From NCBI RefSeq assembly GCF_002086815.1, contig NZ_MVID01000001.1, forward strand, positions 372,001 to 436,000: a stretch of DNA of 64,000 nt, in the 5' to 3' direction. A program made the translations under genes and the position numbers. The notes under the pieces were generated by a model. It ran no database searches, was not told the origin of the DNA, and worked only from the letters and a program-made list of their open reading frames with translations. The stretch is from Mycolicibacterium parafortuitum (GTDB taxonomy: Bacteria; Actinomycetota; Actinomycetes; Mycobacteriales; Mycobacteriaceae). This document shows, in pieces, positions 40,402 to 50,837 of this stretch (positions within the stretch are counted from its first letter, which is position 1; the number at the start of each line of letters is the position of its first letter).

Positions 40402-41235
40402 GTGACGAGTCCCCAAGATCCTTGGCAGCGGCCCGACGACTCGGCTGGGCGGCCAGCCTCGGCGAGCCTGGTGGACCCCGAAGACGATCTCCCGTCGGCG
40501 AATTACAGCGGCGACTTCGAGACCACCGCGATCCCGCGCTACGACTCGGCGAAACCGGCCGACCAACAGCAACCGTTCGCGTTGCTCAACGATCCGGAGC
40601 CGTTGCCCTATGTGCAGCCGAGCACCGGCCTGGCTCCGGGCGCCTACGGCACCCCGGCGGCGGCGGCGCCCACTGAGATCGGTGTGGACCCCGAGCGCAG
40701 CGTCGAACACCGCAGGGGCACCCAGGACCTCGGTCTGCTGTTGCTGCGTGTCGCGGTCGGCGTCCTGTTCATCGGCCACGGCCTGCAGAAGGTGTTCGGC
40801 TGGTGGGGCGGCCCGGGCCTCGACGGTTTCCGCGACCAGCTGACCGACGTCGGGTTCCGCAACGCCGACATCCTGACCTACGTCGCCGCCGGCGGGCAGA
40901 TCGCCGCGGGCATCCTGCTGGTGCTCGGGCTGTTCACCCCGATCGCGGCGGCGGGCGCGCTCGGTTACCTGGTCACCGCGACGCTGGCCGAGGCCACGCT
41001 CGCCCATAACGAAGCCAGGCTGTCGTCGTTCCTGGCCGACGGTCACGAATACCAGATCGTGCTGCTCGTCGCCGTCGCCGCGATCGTGCTGGTGGGCCCG
41101 GGCAAGTACGGCCTCGACGCCGGTCGCGGCTGGGCCAGGCGGCCGTTCGTCGGTTCGGCTGCCGCGCTGATCCTCGGCGCCGGCGCCGGGGTGGCGATCT
41201 GGGTCCTGCTCAACGGCACCAACCCGCTGGGCTGA
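40402..41235 (+). CDS. DoxX-family membrane protein (Rv3005c-like)
   Basis: 277 aa. The first 110 residues are hydrophilic and Pro-rich (TSPQDPWQRPDD, ANYSGDFETTAIPRYDS), then four membrane segments form the DoxX domain: GLLLLRVAVGVLFIGHGLQK, GGQIAAGILLVLGLFTPIAA, the ATLAEATLAH region and IVLLVAVAAIVLVGPGKYGLDA. M. tuberculosis Rv3005c is known as part of a membrane-associated oxidoreductase complex with SodA and SseA; whether that holds here is inference. GTG 40402 gives the family start VTSPQDPW. Confidence 0.87.
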   Translation: MTSPQDPWQRPDDSAGRPASASLVDPEDDLPSANYSGDFETTAIPRYDSAKPADQQQPFALLNDPEPLPYVQPSTGLAPGAYGTPAAAAPTEIGVDPERSVEHRRGTQDLGLLLLRVAVGVLFIGHGLQKVFGWWGGPGLDGFRDQLTDVGFRNADILTYVAAGGQIAAGILLVLGLFTPIAAAGALGYLVTATLAEATLAHNEARLSSFLADGHEYQIVLLVAVAAIVLVGPGKYGLDAGRGWARRPFVGSAAALILGAGAGVAIWVLLNGTNPLG

Positions 41236-41238
41236 GCG

Positions 41239-41634
41239 CTACTCGTACGGGTTCGGCACCCGTCCGCCGCTGGCGGCGGTCAGCTGCGGCAGCGTCGCGA
41301 ACGTCACCGCGGGCAGCGGCACCTCGGAGCCGTCGTGCAGCCGCGCCACCGCCCACGCCCGGCGCCCGAAACGCAGCCCGTCGATGTCCTCCCAGCGCAC
41401 GGTGTGGTGCCCGAACAGCGTCCGCGCGACCACCTTCTCGTAGTCGGCGGTCGTCCGGTAGCGCATCACCACATACGACAGCGCCACCGGGATCAGGAAC
41501 AACACGACGAACCACGCCGGCCCGGCGAACACCACCGCCATCAGCCCGATGAACATGAAGCCGATCGCCACGTGGGCCATCGGCGAGATCCTGATGACGA
41601 CCGGTGAGGACTTCGGCGCGGGCGGGGTTCGCAT
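41239..41634 (-). CDS. cfp6: CFP6-like PH-domain membrane protein
   Basis: 131 aa. Two hydrophobic segments near residues 20-55 form a hairpin, then a bacterial PH (bPH_6) domain with TVRWEDIDGLRFGRRAWAVA and the conserved end FATLPQLTAASGGRVPNPYE. Low-molecular-weight antigen CFP6 in M. tuberculosis has the same position. ATG 41634 is used; the methionine at residue 19 (41580) matches the shorter M. tuberculosis start. It converges with the DoxX gene, with a 3-bp gap. Confidence 0.82.
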   Translation of the reverse strand: MRTPPAPKSSPVVIRISPMAHVAIGFMFIGLMAVVFAGPAWFVVLFLIPVALSYVVMRYRTTADYEKVVARTLFGHHTVRWEDIDGLRFGRRAWAVARLHDGSEVPLPAVTFATLPQLTAASGGRVPNPYE

Positions 41635-41695
41635 GCCGCCATCATCGCATCGCCGGGTCTGCGGGCTCCGCGCGCGAGCGGTCGTGGGGTCAGAT

Positions 41696-41725
41696 TTGAC
41701 CTTTGACCAGTCCGGCGGCTACCGT
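41696..41725 (+). promoter_or_regulatory. Putative ilvBNC promoter
   Basis: TTGACC (41696-41701) and TACCGT (41720-41725) are 18 bp apart. The -10 ends 8 nt before the leader-peptide ATG (41734), so transcription should start at or next to that ATG. Confidence 0.55.
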
Positions 41726-41733
41726 CGTGTGCT

Positions 41734-41799
41734 ATGCAGACCCTGCTCGTAGTAATTGGCTCGCGCGTTGATGCCGCGCTGGCCCTGACCCGGGCATAG
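41734..41799 (+). CDS. ilvB leader peptide (21 aa)
   Basis: A 21-codon ORF beginning MQTLLVVIG and ending ALALTRA, with TAG at 41797-41799. It has a run of five branched-chain codons, Leu-Leu-Val-Val-Ile, at positions 4-8. Placed just before a long inverted repeat and a T-tailed terminator in front of ilvB, it is the ribosome-sensing peptide of a transcription attenuator: lack of charged Leu, Val or Ile tRNA would stall the ribosome on that run. From the promoter position it is probably translated from a leaderless mRNA. Confidence 0.85.
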   Translation: MQTLLVVIGSRVDAALALTRA

Positions 41800-41853
41800 C
41801 AAAACCGCATCAACGCGCACCCTCGTACAGCCATCGGCTGACGGGGGTTTTTT
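41763..41853 (+). promoter_or_regulatory. ilvB transcription attenuator (competing hairpins)
   Basis: GCGCGTTGATGC (41763-41774, inside the leader ORF) is perfectly complementary to GCATCAACGCGC (41807-41818, after its stop). Immediately downstream comes the terminator hairpin. A ribosome stalled on codons 4-8 would cover or border the first arm and change pairing of the second. The exact antiterminator pairing is inferred. Confidence 0.75.
41820..41853 (+). terminator. Intrinsic terminator of the ilvB attenuator
   Basis: CCCTCGTACAGCC pairs with GGCTGACGGGGG (one bulge, one G-U pair) around a 3-nt loop, followed by six T (41848-41853). Confidence 0.8.
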
Positions 41854-41909
41854 GTTGCCGGAACACCGATTTGAGAAGATCAGCCGAGCGAGAAAGACCA
41901 GAGGACACC

Positions 41910-43772
41910 GTGAGCGCACCCACCAAGCGACCGCCCGAGTCGTCGGCGACCCCGACGAACGGGACAGCGGCCGGCGCGAAGCACAACTCCGCGACGACCC
42001 AGGCGCAGCCGAATATCATTGCCCCGCAACAGCTCACCGGAGCGCAGGCGGTCGTCCGCGCGCTCGAAGAGCTCGACGTCGACGTCATCTTCGGCATTCC
42101 CGGCGGCTGCATCCTGCCGGTCTACGACCCGCTGTTCGACTCGCAGAAGCTGCGGCATGTGCTTGTTCGCCACGAGCAGGGCGGTGGTCACGCCGCCAGT
42201 GGCTACGCCCACGCCACCGGTCGGGTCGGGGTGTGCATGGCCACCTCGGGTCCGGGTGCGACCAACCTGGTGACCCCGCTGGCCGACGCGTACATGGACT
42301 CGATCCCGATGGTCGCGATCACCGGCCAGGTCGGGCGCCCGCTGATCGGCACCGACGCGTTCCAGGAAGCCGACATCTCCGGCATCACGATGCCGGTCAC
42401 CAAGCACAACTTCCTGGTGCGCAACGGTGACGACATCGCCAGGGTGCTCGCCGAGGCGTTCCACATCGCCTCCAGCGGACGGCCGGGCCCGGTGCTCGTC
42501 GACATCCCCAAGGATGTGCTGCAGGCCCAGTGCACCTTCGCGTGGCCGCCGCAGTTCGAGCTGCCCGGCTACAAGCCGAACACCAAGCCGCACAACCGCC
42601 AGATCCGCGAGGCCGCCAAACTGATCGCCGAGGCCCACAAGCCGGTGCTCTACGTCGGCGGCGGCATCATCCGCGGCGAGGCCTCCGAGCAGCTGCTCGA
42701 CCTGGCCGAGCTGACCGGCATCCCGGTGGTCACGACGTTGATGGCGCGCGGCGCGTTTCCCGACAGCCACCCGCAGAACCTCGGCATGCCGGGTATGCAC
42801 GGCACCGTGGCCGCGGTGGCGGCACTGCAGCGCAGCGACCTGCTGATCGCGCTCGGCACCCGGTTCGACGACCGGGTGACCGGCAAGCTGGATTCGTTCG
42901 CCCCCGAAGCGAAGGTCATCCACGCCGACATCGACCCGGCGGAGATCGGCAAGAACCGGCACGCCGACGTGCCGATCGTGGGCGACGTCAAGAACGTGAT
43001 CACCGAGCTGATCGAGGTTCTGCGCCGCGACGGCCTCGGCGCGACCAACCTCGACACCTGGTGGGAGTACCTGCGGGGCATCGAGACGACCTATCCGCTG
43101 AGCTACGGCCCGCAGAGCGACGGCAGCCTGTCCCCGGAATTCGTCATCGAGACGCTGGGCAAGATGGCCGGTTCGGACGCGGTCTACGTGGCAGGCGTCG
43201 GTCAGCACCAGATGTGGGCCGCCCAGTTCATCTCCTACGAGAAGCCGAAGACGTGGATCAACTCCGGCGGTCTGGGCACGATGGGCTTCGCGGTTCCGGC
43301 CGCGATGGGCGCCAAGATGGGCCGCCCGGAGACCGAGGTGTGGGCGATCGACGGTGACGGCTGCTTCCAGATGACCAACCAGGAGCTGGCCACCTGCGCG
43401 ATCGAAGGCGTGCCGATCAAGGTCGCGCTGATCAACAACGGCAACCTCGGCATGGTGCGCCAGTGGCAGACGCTGTTCTACGAAGAGCGGTACAGCCAGA
43501 CCGATCTCGCCACCCACACCCGTCGCATCCCGGATTTCGTGAAGCTGGCCGAGGCGCTGGGTTGCGTCGGATTGCGTTGCGAGCGTGAGGAAGATGTGGC
43601 CGACGTGATCGCCCAGGCACGGGCGATCAACGACCGGCCGGTGGTGGTCGAGTTCGTCGTCGGCGCCGACGCCCAGGTGTGGCCGATGGTCGCCGCAGGC
43701 ACCAGCAATGATGAGATTCAGGCGGCACGCGGGATCCGTCCGCTGTTCGACAACGAAGAGGGGCACGCGTGA
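41910..43772 (+). CDS. ilvB: Acetolactate synthase large subunit
   Basis: 620-aa catalytic subunit (ThDP, FAD, Mg) of acetohydroxyacid synthase, the first common step for Val, Leu and Ile. A 35-residue flexible N-terminus precedes [22 protein letters not shown]; the ThDP glutamate is in [12 protein letters not shown], and the Mg/ThDP motif is [18 protein letters not shown]...NNGNLG. The herbicide-binding segment [12 protein letters not shown] is normal. GTG 41910 has AGAGGA a few nt upstream. The TGA stop (43770-43772) overlaps the ATG of a small repeat-derived ORF. Confidence 0.97.
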   Translation: MSAPTKRPPESSATPTNGTAAGAKHNSATTQAQPNIIAPQQLTGAQAVVRALEELDVDVIFGIPGGCILPVYDPLFDSQKLRHVLVRHEQGGGHAASGYAHATGRVGVCMATSGPGATNLVTPLADAYMDSIPMVAITGQVGRPLIGTDAFQEADISGITMPVTKHNFLVRNGDDIARVLAEAFHIASSGRPGPVLVDIPKDVLQAQCTFAWPPQFELPGYKPNTKPHNRQIREAAKLIAEAHKPVLYVGGGIIRGEASEQLLDLAELTGIPVVTTLMARGAFPDSHPQNLGMPGMHGTVAAVAALQRSDLLIALGTRFDDRVTGKLDSFAPEAKVIHADIDPAEIGKNRHADVPIVGDVKNVITELIEVLRRDGLGATNLDTWWEYLRGIETTYPLSYGPQSDGSLSPEFVIETLGKMAGSDAVYVAGVGQHQMWAAQFISYEKPKTWINSGGLGTMGFAVPAAMGAKMGRPETEVWAIDGDGCFQMTNQELATCAIEGVPIKVALINNGNLGMVRQWQTLFYEERYSQTDLATHTRRIPDFVKLAEALGCVGLRCEREEDVADVIAQARAINDRPVVVEFVVGADAQVWPMVAAGTSNDEIQAARGIRPLFDNEEGHA

Positions 43773-43836
43773 TGAGCGCTTGCGCGAAGAACATCGAAGC
43801 GGGCATGAGCGCTTGCGCGAAGAACGGAGCACCCCA

Positions 43837-43840
<4 letters not shown>
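43772..43840 (+). repeat. MSACAK repeat pair forming a 22-codon ORF between ilvB and ilvN
   Basis: Two copies of the ATGAGCGCTTGCGCGAAGAA element start at 43772 and 43805, 33 bp apart. They read as a 22-codon ORF, starting [11 protein letters not shown] and ending AKNGAPQ. Its ATG shares the A of the ilvB TGA (TGATG), and its own TGA overlaps the ilvN GTG (GTGA). So it links the two synthase genes by stop/start overlaps on both sides. It belongs to the same family as the array at 14.6 kb. Confidence 0.85.
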
Positions 43841-45389
<1,549 letters not shown>

Positions 45390-45397
45390 CTCTTTTT

Positions 45398-45461
45398 CGC
45401 CGAACTGGGGTTCCCGGTCGTGATCGCTGCGCGATCCACGACCGGGAACCCCAGTTCGGCG
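45398..45461. repeat. Perfect 25-bp inverted repeat after ilvC
   Basis: The arm at 45398-45422 (CGCCGAACTGGGGTTCCC...) is exactly complementary to 45437-45461, with further pairing of ATCG/CGAT in the loop. It lies 9 bp after the ilvC stop, preceded by TTTTT on its 5' side, which would be a T-tail for the opposite strand. It probably ends ilvBNC transcription, but its length and perfection suggest a dispersed palindromic repeat. Confidence 0.85.
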
Positions 45462-45481
45462 TTTAGGTACTCTCGGCGAGC

Positions 45482-46105
45482 ATGACGGGCAGTTCCACAC
45501 CGGCCTCCGCACTGCTCGCTCGGGCGGGCGGCATCCGGGGGCTGGTGTACACCGCGCTGCCGGTGACGACGTTCGCGGCGCTGAACGCGATCGCGGGTCT
45601 GATGCCCGCGCTGATCGCCGCGACGGCGGCCGGCGCGCTGGTGCTGACCGTGCAGCTGGTGCGACGGGAATCGACCCGGCCCGCGCTGTTCGGCTTCGTC
45701 GGCGTCGCGGCCGGGGCGGGCCTGGCCCTGGTCACCGGTCAGGCCAAGGACTTCTATCTGCCCGGCATCTGGATGTATCTGGCGCTCACGGTGGTGTTCA
45801 CCGCCTCGGTGCTGGCCCGGCGTCCGCTGATCGGCGTCATCTGGGCGTGGATGACCGGCCGCGACGACACCTGGCGCCGCACGCCACGGGTGCGCCGGGC
45901 GTTCGATCTGGTGACGCTGATGATGGCGGCGGTGTCCGCGACGCGGTTCGCCGTGCAGTTCCACCTCTACGACACCGACCAGGAGGGCCTGCTCGCGGTC
46001 GCGCGGATCGCGATGGGGTGGCCCGTCTTCCTCGTCACCTCGACGCTGATCTACCTCGCGATCCGGACGGCGATGCGCACGCTGCCGCGCGTACTCCCCG
46101 AGTGA
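45482..46105 (+). CDS. DUF3159-like integral membrane protein
   Basis: 207 aa with about five or six membrane segments (for example VYTALPVTTFAALNAIAGLM and GIWMYLALTVVFTASVLA). DDTWRRTPRVRRAFDLVTLM and RFAVQFHLYDTDQ match the DUF3159 pattern. Function is unknown. It begins 20 bp after the inverted repeat with a possible TACTCT -10 (45468-45473), so it is likely transcribed apart from ilvC. Confidence 0.75.
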   Translation: MTGSSTPASALLARAGGIRGLVYTALPVTTFAALNAIAGLMPALIAATAAGALVLTVQLVRRESTRPALFGFVGVAAGAGLALVTGQAKDFYLPGIWMYLALTVVFTASVLARRPLIGVIWAWMTGRDDTWRRTPRVRRAFDLVTLMMAAVSATRFAVQFHLYDTDQEGLLAVARIAMGWPVFLVTSTLIYLAIRTAMRTLPRVLPE

Positions 46106-46108
46106 CTT

Positions 46109-46145
46109 CGGCGTAGTTGGTCAACCTCACAGTGACCAACTACGC
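46109..46145. terminator. Bidirectional hairpin between convergent genes
   Basis: GGCGTAGTTGGTCA and TGACCAACTACGCC form a perfect 14-bp stem with a 9-nt loop. It lies between the DUF3159-like gene and the convergent oxidoreductase gene, and could stop transcription of both. Confidence 0.7.
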
Positions 46146-46150
46146 CCGAA

Positions 46151-47581
46151 TCACGGTGAAAGCGGCGGCAACTCCTTGATCCCGAATTCGCGTCGCAACA
46201 CGGTGCGCGCCGCGTAGTAGCCGGCCATGCCGTGCACACCGCCGCCGGGCGGGGTCGCCGACGAACACAGGTACGCGCCCGGGATCGGGGTGGCCCACGG
46301 ATTCCACTGCAGCGCCGGGCCCGTCAGCGCGCTGAACATGTTGTTGCCGCCGACCCCGATGTCCCCGCCGACCAGGTTGGCGTTGTGATCGGCCAGCCGC
46401 GCCGCGGGCACGCTGCGCACGCCGACGACGAGGTCGCGGAATCCGGGTGCGAACCGTTCGAACAGCGCGGTGATCGTCTCGGCCATGTCGACGGTCGACC
46501 CGGCGGGTACGTGCGCATACGTCCACAGCGGGCGGCGGCCCTGTGCGTCGATGCGGCCCGGGTCGGCGAGGTGGGGCAGCGAGGCCAGCACCATCGGCCA
46601 CGCGGCGTGGCGGCCGTGCGCGATCTCCTTCTCCGCGAGCGCCATCGTGGCCCGATCGCCGCCCATGTGCAGCGTCGGGGCGTTGGCCAAACGCTCGTCG
46701 CTCCACGGGATCTCGCCCGACAGCACGAAGTCGACCTTCGCGACACCCGGACCGTAACGGTAGCGGCGCAGCGTGCGCGCGTAACGCGGCGGCAGTCGGT
46801 CGCCGTAGATGCGCAGCAGCGCCGTCGGCGCGGTGTCGTAGAGCACGACGCCAGCCGGGGGACCGGTGACCTCCTCGCCGAGCACGAGTTCACCGCCGTG
46901 GGCGCGCAGATCGGCGATCAGCGCGCCCGGGATCGCCTGTGACCCGCCCACCGGGATCGGCCAGCCGACCGAGTGGGCCAGCGTCGCCAGCATCAGCCCC
47001 GCGCCCGCCGCCACCAACGACGGCATCCGCGAAATCGTGTGTGCCGCAACGCCGGTGAACAACGCCCGGGCATCCTCGCCGGCCAGCGTGTTCCAGGCCG
47101 GGCTGCCCTGGGCCAGCAGGCGCGGGGCGACGCGCAACGCGGCGGGCAGGCTGGGCGGGATCGAGCGTTTGTCGCCGAGCAGCAGCCCGACCACCCCGTC
47201 GCTGCCCGCCGACAGCGGGCCCAGCAGCCGCCGCCACGACGCCCCGTCCTCCAGTTCGGCGCAGGTGCGGTCGATGTCGTGGTAGCCCAGCGCGGCGGGA
47301 CGGCCGGGCAGCGGGTTGGCATACGACACCTCGGGCACCGCCAGACGCACCCCGCGGGCGGGCAGATCGAACGCCGTGAAGAACGGCGAGGCCAGCGCCA
47401 GCGGATGCACCGCCGAGCAGATGTCGTGGCTCACATCGGCGAACTCCGGGTCCGCCAGCGTGCGCGCGCCGCCGCCCGCGGTGTCCTGCGCTTCCACGAC
47501 GCGCACCGAAACCCCTGCTCGGGCGCAGATCACGGCCGCGGCCAACCCGTTGGGGCCACTCCCGACGACGGTCAATTCCAC
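46151..47581 (-). CDS. FAD-dependent phytoene desaturase-like oxidoreductase (Rv2997-like)
   Basis: About 476 aa. The N-terminal dinucleotide-binding motif is TVVGSGPNGLAAAVICARAG with the acidic E of VRVVEAQD; AGGGARTL follows. The C-terminal FAD-binding end is GGGVHGMAGYYAARTVL. It belongs to the phytoene desaturase/NAD(P)-binding oxidoreductase family; the substrate is unknown. GTG 47581 (VELTVVGSG) is preferred: a TGTAAT -10 ends 6 nt upstream, whereas ATG 47599 would require its promoter inside serA. Divergent from serA. Confidence 0.84.
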   Translation of the reverse strand: MELTVVGSGPNGLAAAVICARAGVSVRVVEAQDTAGGGARTLADPEFADVSHDICSAVHPLALASPFFTAFDLPARGVRLAVPEVSYANPLPGRPAALGYHDIDRTCAELEDGASWRRLLGPLSAGSDGVVGLLLGDKRSIPPSLPAALRVAPRLLAQGSPAWNTLAGEDARALFTGVAAHTISRMPSLVAAGAGLMLATLAHSVGWPIPVGGSQAIPGALIADLRAHGGELVLGEEVTGPPAGVVLYDTAPTALLRIYGDRLPPRYARTLRRYRYGPGVAKVDFVLSGEIPWSDERLANAPTLHMGGDRATMALAEKEIAHGRHAAWPMVLASLPHLADPGRIDAQGRRPLWTYAHVPAGSTVDMAETITALFERFAPGFRDLVVGVRSVPAARLADHNANLVGGDIGVGGNNMFSALTGPALQWNPWATPIPGAYLCSSATPPGGGVHGMAGYYAARTVLRREFGIKELPPLSP

Positions 47582-47599
47582 CTGGCCATTACAGCCCAT

Positions 47600-47605
47600 T
47601 AGGCT
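47600..47605 (+). promoter_or_regulatory. Putative -10 (TAGGCT) for serA
   Basis: TAGGCT ends 8 nt before GTG 47614, consistent with leaderless mRNA. Confidence 0.45.
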
Positions 47606-47613
47606 GAGGCCTC

Positions 47614-49200
47614 GTGAGTCTTCCTGTTGTACTGATCGCCGACAAGCTGGCCCAATCCACCGTGGAGGCCCTGGGCGACCAGGTCGAGGTCCGCTGGGTG
47701 GACGGCCCGGACCGCGAGAAATTGCTGGCCGCCGTCGCCGACGCCGACGCGCTGCTCGTGCGCTCGGCCACCACGGTCGACGCCGAGGTGCTCGCCGCGG
47801 CGCCGAAACTCAAGATCGTCGCCCGTGCCGGCGTCGGGCTCGACAACGTCGACGTCGACGCCGCCACCGCGCGCGGCGTCCTCGTGGTCAACGCGCCGAC
47901 GTCGAACATCCACAGCGCCGCCGAGCACGCGCTCGCACTGCTGCTGGCCACGGCGCGCCAGATCCCGGCCGCCGACGCCACGCTGCGCGAGCACACCTGG
48001 AAGCGGTCGTCGTTCTCGGGCACCGAGATCTTCGGCAAGACCGTGGGTGTCGTCGGGCTGGGCCGCATCGGACAGCTGGTCGCGCAGCGGCTGGCCGCGT
48101 TCGGCGCGCACATCACCGCCTACGACCCGTATGTGTCGCAGGCCCGGGCCGCGCAGCTGGGTATCGAGCTGCTGACCCTCGACGAACTGCTCTCCCGCGC
48201 GGACTTCATCTCGGTGCACCTGCCCAAGACCAAGGAGACCGCCGGGCTGATCAACGAGGAGGCGCTGGCCAAGACCAAGCCGGGCGTCATCATCGTCAAC
48301 GCCGCGCGCGGCGGGCTGATCGACGAGCAGGCGCTGGCCGACGCGATCACCAGCGGCCACGTCCGCGGTGCCGGCCTCGACGTGTTCTCCACCGAGCCGT
48401 GCACCGACAGCCCGCTGTTCGAGCTGCCCCAGGTCGTCGTGACGCCGCACCTGGGTGCCTCGACCGCCGAGGCGCAGGACCGGGCAGGCACCGACGTGGC
48501 CGCGAGCGTGAAGCTCGCGCTGGCCGGCGAGTTCGTCCCGGACGCGGTCAACGTCGGCGGCGGGACCGTCGGCGAAGAGGTCGCCCCGTGGCTGGACCTG
48601 GTGCGCAAGCTCGGCCTGCTGGTCGGCGTGCTGTCGGCCGAACTGCCCACCAACCTGTGCGTGCAGGTGCGCGGTGAGCTGGCCTCCGAAGATGTCGAGG
48701 TGCTGCGTCTGTCGGCGCTGCGGGGTCTGTTCTCCGCCGTCATCGAAGACCAGGTCACGTTCGTCAACGCCCCGGCGCTGGCCGCCGAGCGCGGCGTCGA
48801 AGCCTCCATCGACACCGAGCCGGAGAGCCCGACGCACCGCAGCGTCGTCGACGTGCGCGCGGTGGCCGCCGACGGGTCGACGGTCAACGTCGCCGGTGCG
48901 CTGGCGGGCCCGCAGCTGGTGGAGAAGATCGTCCAGATCAACGGCCGCAACCTCGATCTGCGGGCCGAGGGTGTGAACCTGATCATCAACTACGACGACC
49001 AGCCCGGTGCGCTCGGCAAGATCGGCACGCTGCTGGGCGCCGCGAGCGTCAACATCCTGGCCGCCCAGCTCAGCCAGGACGCCGACGGCGACGGAGCGAC
49101 GATCATGCTCCGGCTCGACCGCGAGGTTCCCGACGACGTGCTCGCCAACATCGGACGTGAAGTCAACGCTGTGACCCTGGAAGTGGTGGACCTGACATGA
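47614..49200 (+). CDS. serA: D-3-phosphoglycerate dehydrogenase
   Basis: 528-aa type I (long) enzyme, the first step of serine synthesis. The substrate/NAD domain has [17 protein letters not shown], the catalytic His in [16 protein letters not shown], and [14 protein letters not shown]. An intervening (ASB) domain at about 320-450 precedes a C-terminal ACT domain, [16 protein letters not shown], which gives serine feedback control. GTG 47614. Its TGA overlaps the leuB ATG. Confidence 0.97.
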   Translation: MSLPVVLIADKLAQSTVEALGDQVEVRWVDGPDREKLLAAVADADALLVRSATTVDAEVLAAAPKLKIVARAGVGLDNVDVDAATARGVLVVNAPTSNIHSAAEHALALLLATARQIPAADATLREHTWKRSSFSGTEIFGKTVGVVGLGRIGQLVAQRLAAFGAHITAYDPYVSQARAAQLGIELLTLDELLSRADFISVHLPKTKETAGLINEEALAKTKPGVIIVNAARGGLIDEQALADAITSGHVRGAGLDVFSTEPCTDSPLFELPQVVVTPHLGASTAEAQDRAGTDVAASVKLALAGEFVPDAVNVGGGTVGEEVAPWLDLVRKLGLLVGVLSAELPTNLCVQVRGELASEDVEVLRLSALRGLFSAVIEDQVTFVNAPALAAERGVEASIDTEPESPTHRSVVDVRAVAADGSTVNVAGALAGPQLVEKIVQINGRNLDLRAEGVNLIINYDDQPGALGKIGTLLGAASVNILAAQLSQDADGDGATIMLRLDREVPDDVLANIGREVNAVTLEVVDLT

Positions 49201-50207
49201 AACTCGCGGTGATCGCCGGCGACGGCATCGGACCGGAAGTCATCGGCGAGGCGCTCAAGGTGCTCGACGCCGTCCTGCCCGGCGTCGAGAAGACCGAGTA
49301 CGACCTCGGGGCACGGCTCTACCACCGCACCGGCGAGGTGCTGCCGGACTCGGTGCTCGACGAGCTCAAGGGCCACGACGCGATCCTGCTCGGCGCGATC
49401 GGCGATCCGTCGATGCCCAGCGGTGTCCTCGAACGTGGGCTGCTGCTGCGCATCCGGTTCGAACTCGACCACCACATCAACCTGCGCCCCGGCCGGCTCT
49501 ACCCGGGTGTGCAGAGCCCGCTGGCCGGTGATCCGGAGATCGACTTCGTCGTCGTGCGCGAGGGCACCGAGGGGCCCTACACGGGCAACGGCGGCGCGAT
49601 CCGAGTCGGCACGCCGCACGAGATCGCCACCGAGGTCAGCGTCAACACCGCCTACGGCGTGCGCCGGGTGGTCCAGGACGCGTTCAAGCGGGCCCAGCAG
49701 CGACGCAAGCATCTGACGTTGGTGCACAAGAACAATGTGCTGACCAACGCCGGCTCGCTGTGGTGGCGCACCGTGCAGGCCGTCGCCACCGAATACCCGG
49801 ACGTCGAGATCGCCTACCAGCACGTCGACGCCGCGACGATCCACATGGTCACCGATCCCGGCCGGTTCGACGTCATCGTGACCGACAACCTGTTCGGCGA
49901 CATCATCACCGACCTCGCCGCCGCGGTGTGCGGCGGCATCGGTCTGGCCGCCAGCGGCAACATCGATGCGACGCTGACGAATCCGTCGATGTTCGAACCG
50001 GTCCACGGCAGTGCGCCCGACATCGCCGGCCAGGGCATCGCCGACCCGACGGCCGCGATCATGTCGGTGTCGCTGCTGCTGGCGCACATGGCCGAGATCG
50101 ACGCCGCCGCGCGCGTCGACCGGGCGGTCGCCGAGCATCTGGCCACCCGAGGCGACGAGAAGCTGTCGACCACCGAGGTCGGCGAGCGGATCCTCGTGAA
50201 GCTGTAG
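49197..50207 (+). CDS. leuB: 3-isopropylmalate dehydrogenase
   Basis: 336-aa NAD-dependent decarboxylating dehydrogenase of leucine synthesis. Motifs: [52 protein letters not shown], and the metal site [22 protein letters not shown]-terminal [18 protein letters not shown]. Translational overlap with serA (ATGA) repeats the M. tuberculosis arrangement. Confidence 0.97.
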   Translation: MKLAVIAGDGIGPEVIGEALKVLDAVLPGVEKTEYDLGARLYHRTGEVLPDSVLDELKGHDAILLGAIGDPSMPSGVLERGLLLRIRFELDHHINLRPGRLYPGVQSPLAGDPEIDFVVVREGTEGPYTGNGGAIRVGTPHEIATEVSVNTAYGVRRVVQDAFKRAQQRRKHLTLVHKNNVLTNAGSLWWRTVQAVATEYPDVEIAYQHVDAATIHMVTDPGRFDVIVTDNLFGDIITDLAAAVCGGIGLAASGNIDATLTNPSMFEPVHGSAPDIAGQGIADPTAAIMSVSLLLAHMAEIDAAARVDRAVAEHLATRGDEKLSTTEVGERILVKL

Positions 50208-50227
50208 CCATTTCCGGTTTCGCGTCA

Positions 50228-50797
50228 CTGACACGGCAGTGTTGGTTGTTCGCGATCGGCTCCACGTTGTTCGCGCTGGCCACCGCCCCGGGCTTTCCCG
50301 GCTGGGCCGGCGCCGCGACGGCGGACACACTGTGCTTCACCGGCTCGTGGTTCTTCACGACCGCGGCGTGGATTCAGCTGGTGCGCAGCGACCGGACCCG
50401 GTGGTTCGACCGGGCGGCCGCGGCGACCCAGTTCGCGGGCACGCTGCTGTTCAACCTCAGCACCGGTGCGGCGGTGTGGGCCCACGCGGTGACCGAGCAG
50501 CGCGACTACGTGTGGACTCCCGACGCGACCGGCTCGGCACTGTTCCTGATCAGTGGCGTGCTCGGGATGGCCGCGGTGGGCATGCCGGATCTGCGATCGC
50601 GGGATTGGTGTGCCGGCGCCATCAACTTGGCCGGCTGTGTTGCGTTCGGTGTCTCGGCGCTCGCCGCGTTCATCCGTCCCGACGGTGTGACGGCCGACGA
50701 GTGGCTCGCCAACTTCGGCACGTTCCTCGGCGCGCTGTGCTTCCTGGCCGCCGCGTTGATCGTGTTGCCGCGGTTCGCCCGACGGGTGCGCGCCTAG
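50228..50797 (+). CDS. YrhK-like membrane protein
   Basis: About 189 aa with roughly five membrane segments: QCWLFAIGSTLFALATA, FTGSWFFTTAAWIQL, AATQFAGTLLFNLSTGAA, ATGSALFLISGVLGMAAV and a C-terminal FLAAALIVLPRFARR. The pattern fits the YrhK domain, of unknown function. There is no in-frame ATG or GTG near the expected start; possibilities are ATT 50210, CTG 50228 and TTG 50246, and 50228 is used because RQCWLF looks conserved. It follows leuB by 20 bp on the same strand. Confidence 0.65.
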   Translation: MTRQCWLFAIGSTLFALATAPGFPGWAGAATADTLCFTGSWFFTTAAWIQLVRSDRTRWFDRAAAATQFAGTLLFNLSTGAAVWAHAVTEQRDYVWTPDATGSALFLISGVLGMAAVGMPDLRSRDWCAGAINLAGCVAFGVSALAAFIRPDGVTADEWLANFGTFLGALCFLAAALIVLPRFARRVRA

Positions 50798-50837
50798 CGC
50801 CACTCGCTTGCGGGGGTCCTAACGAGCTCCCCGGGTC

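Noticed and set aside
39133..41046. Extension of lppZ upstream to a 637-codon frame
   Set aside because: The extra part precedes a perfect lipoprotein signal sequence and runs antisense to the DoxX gene.
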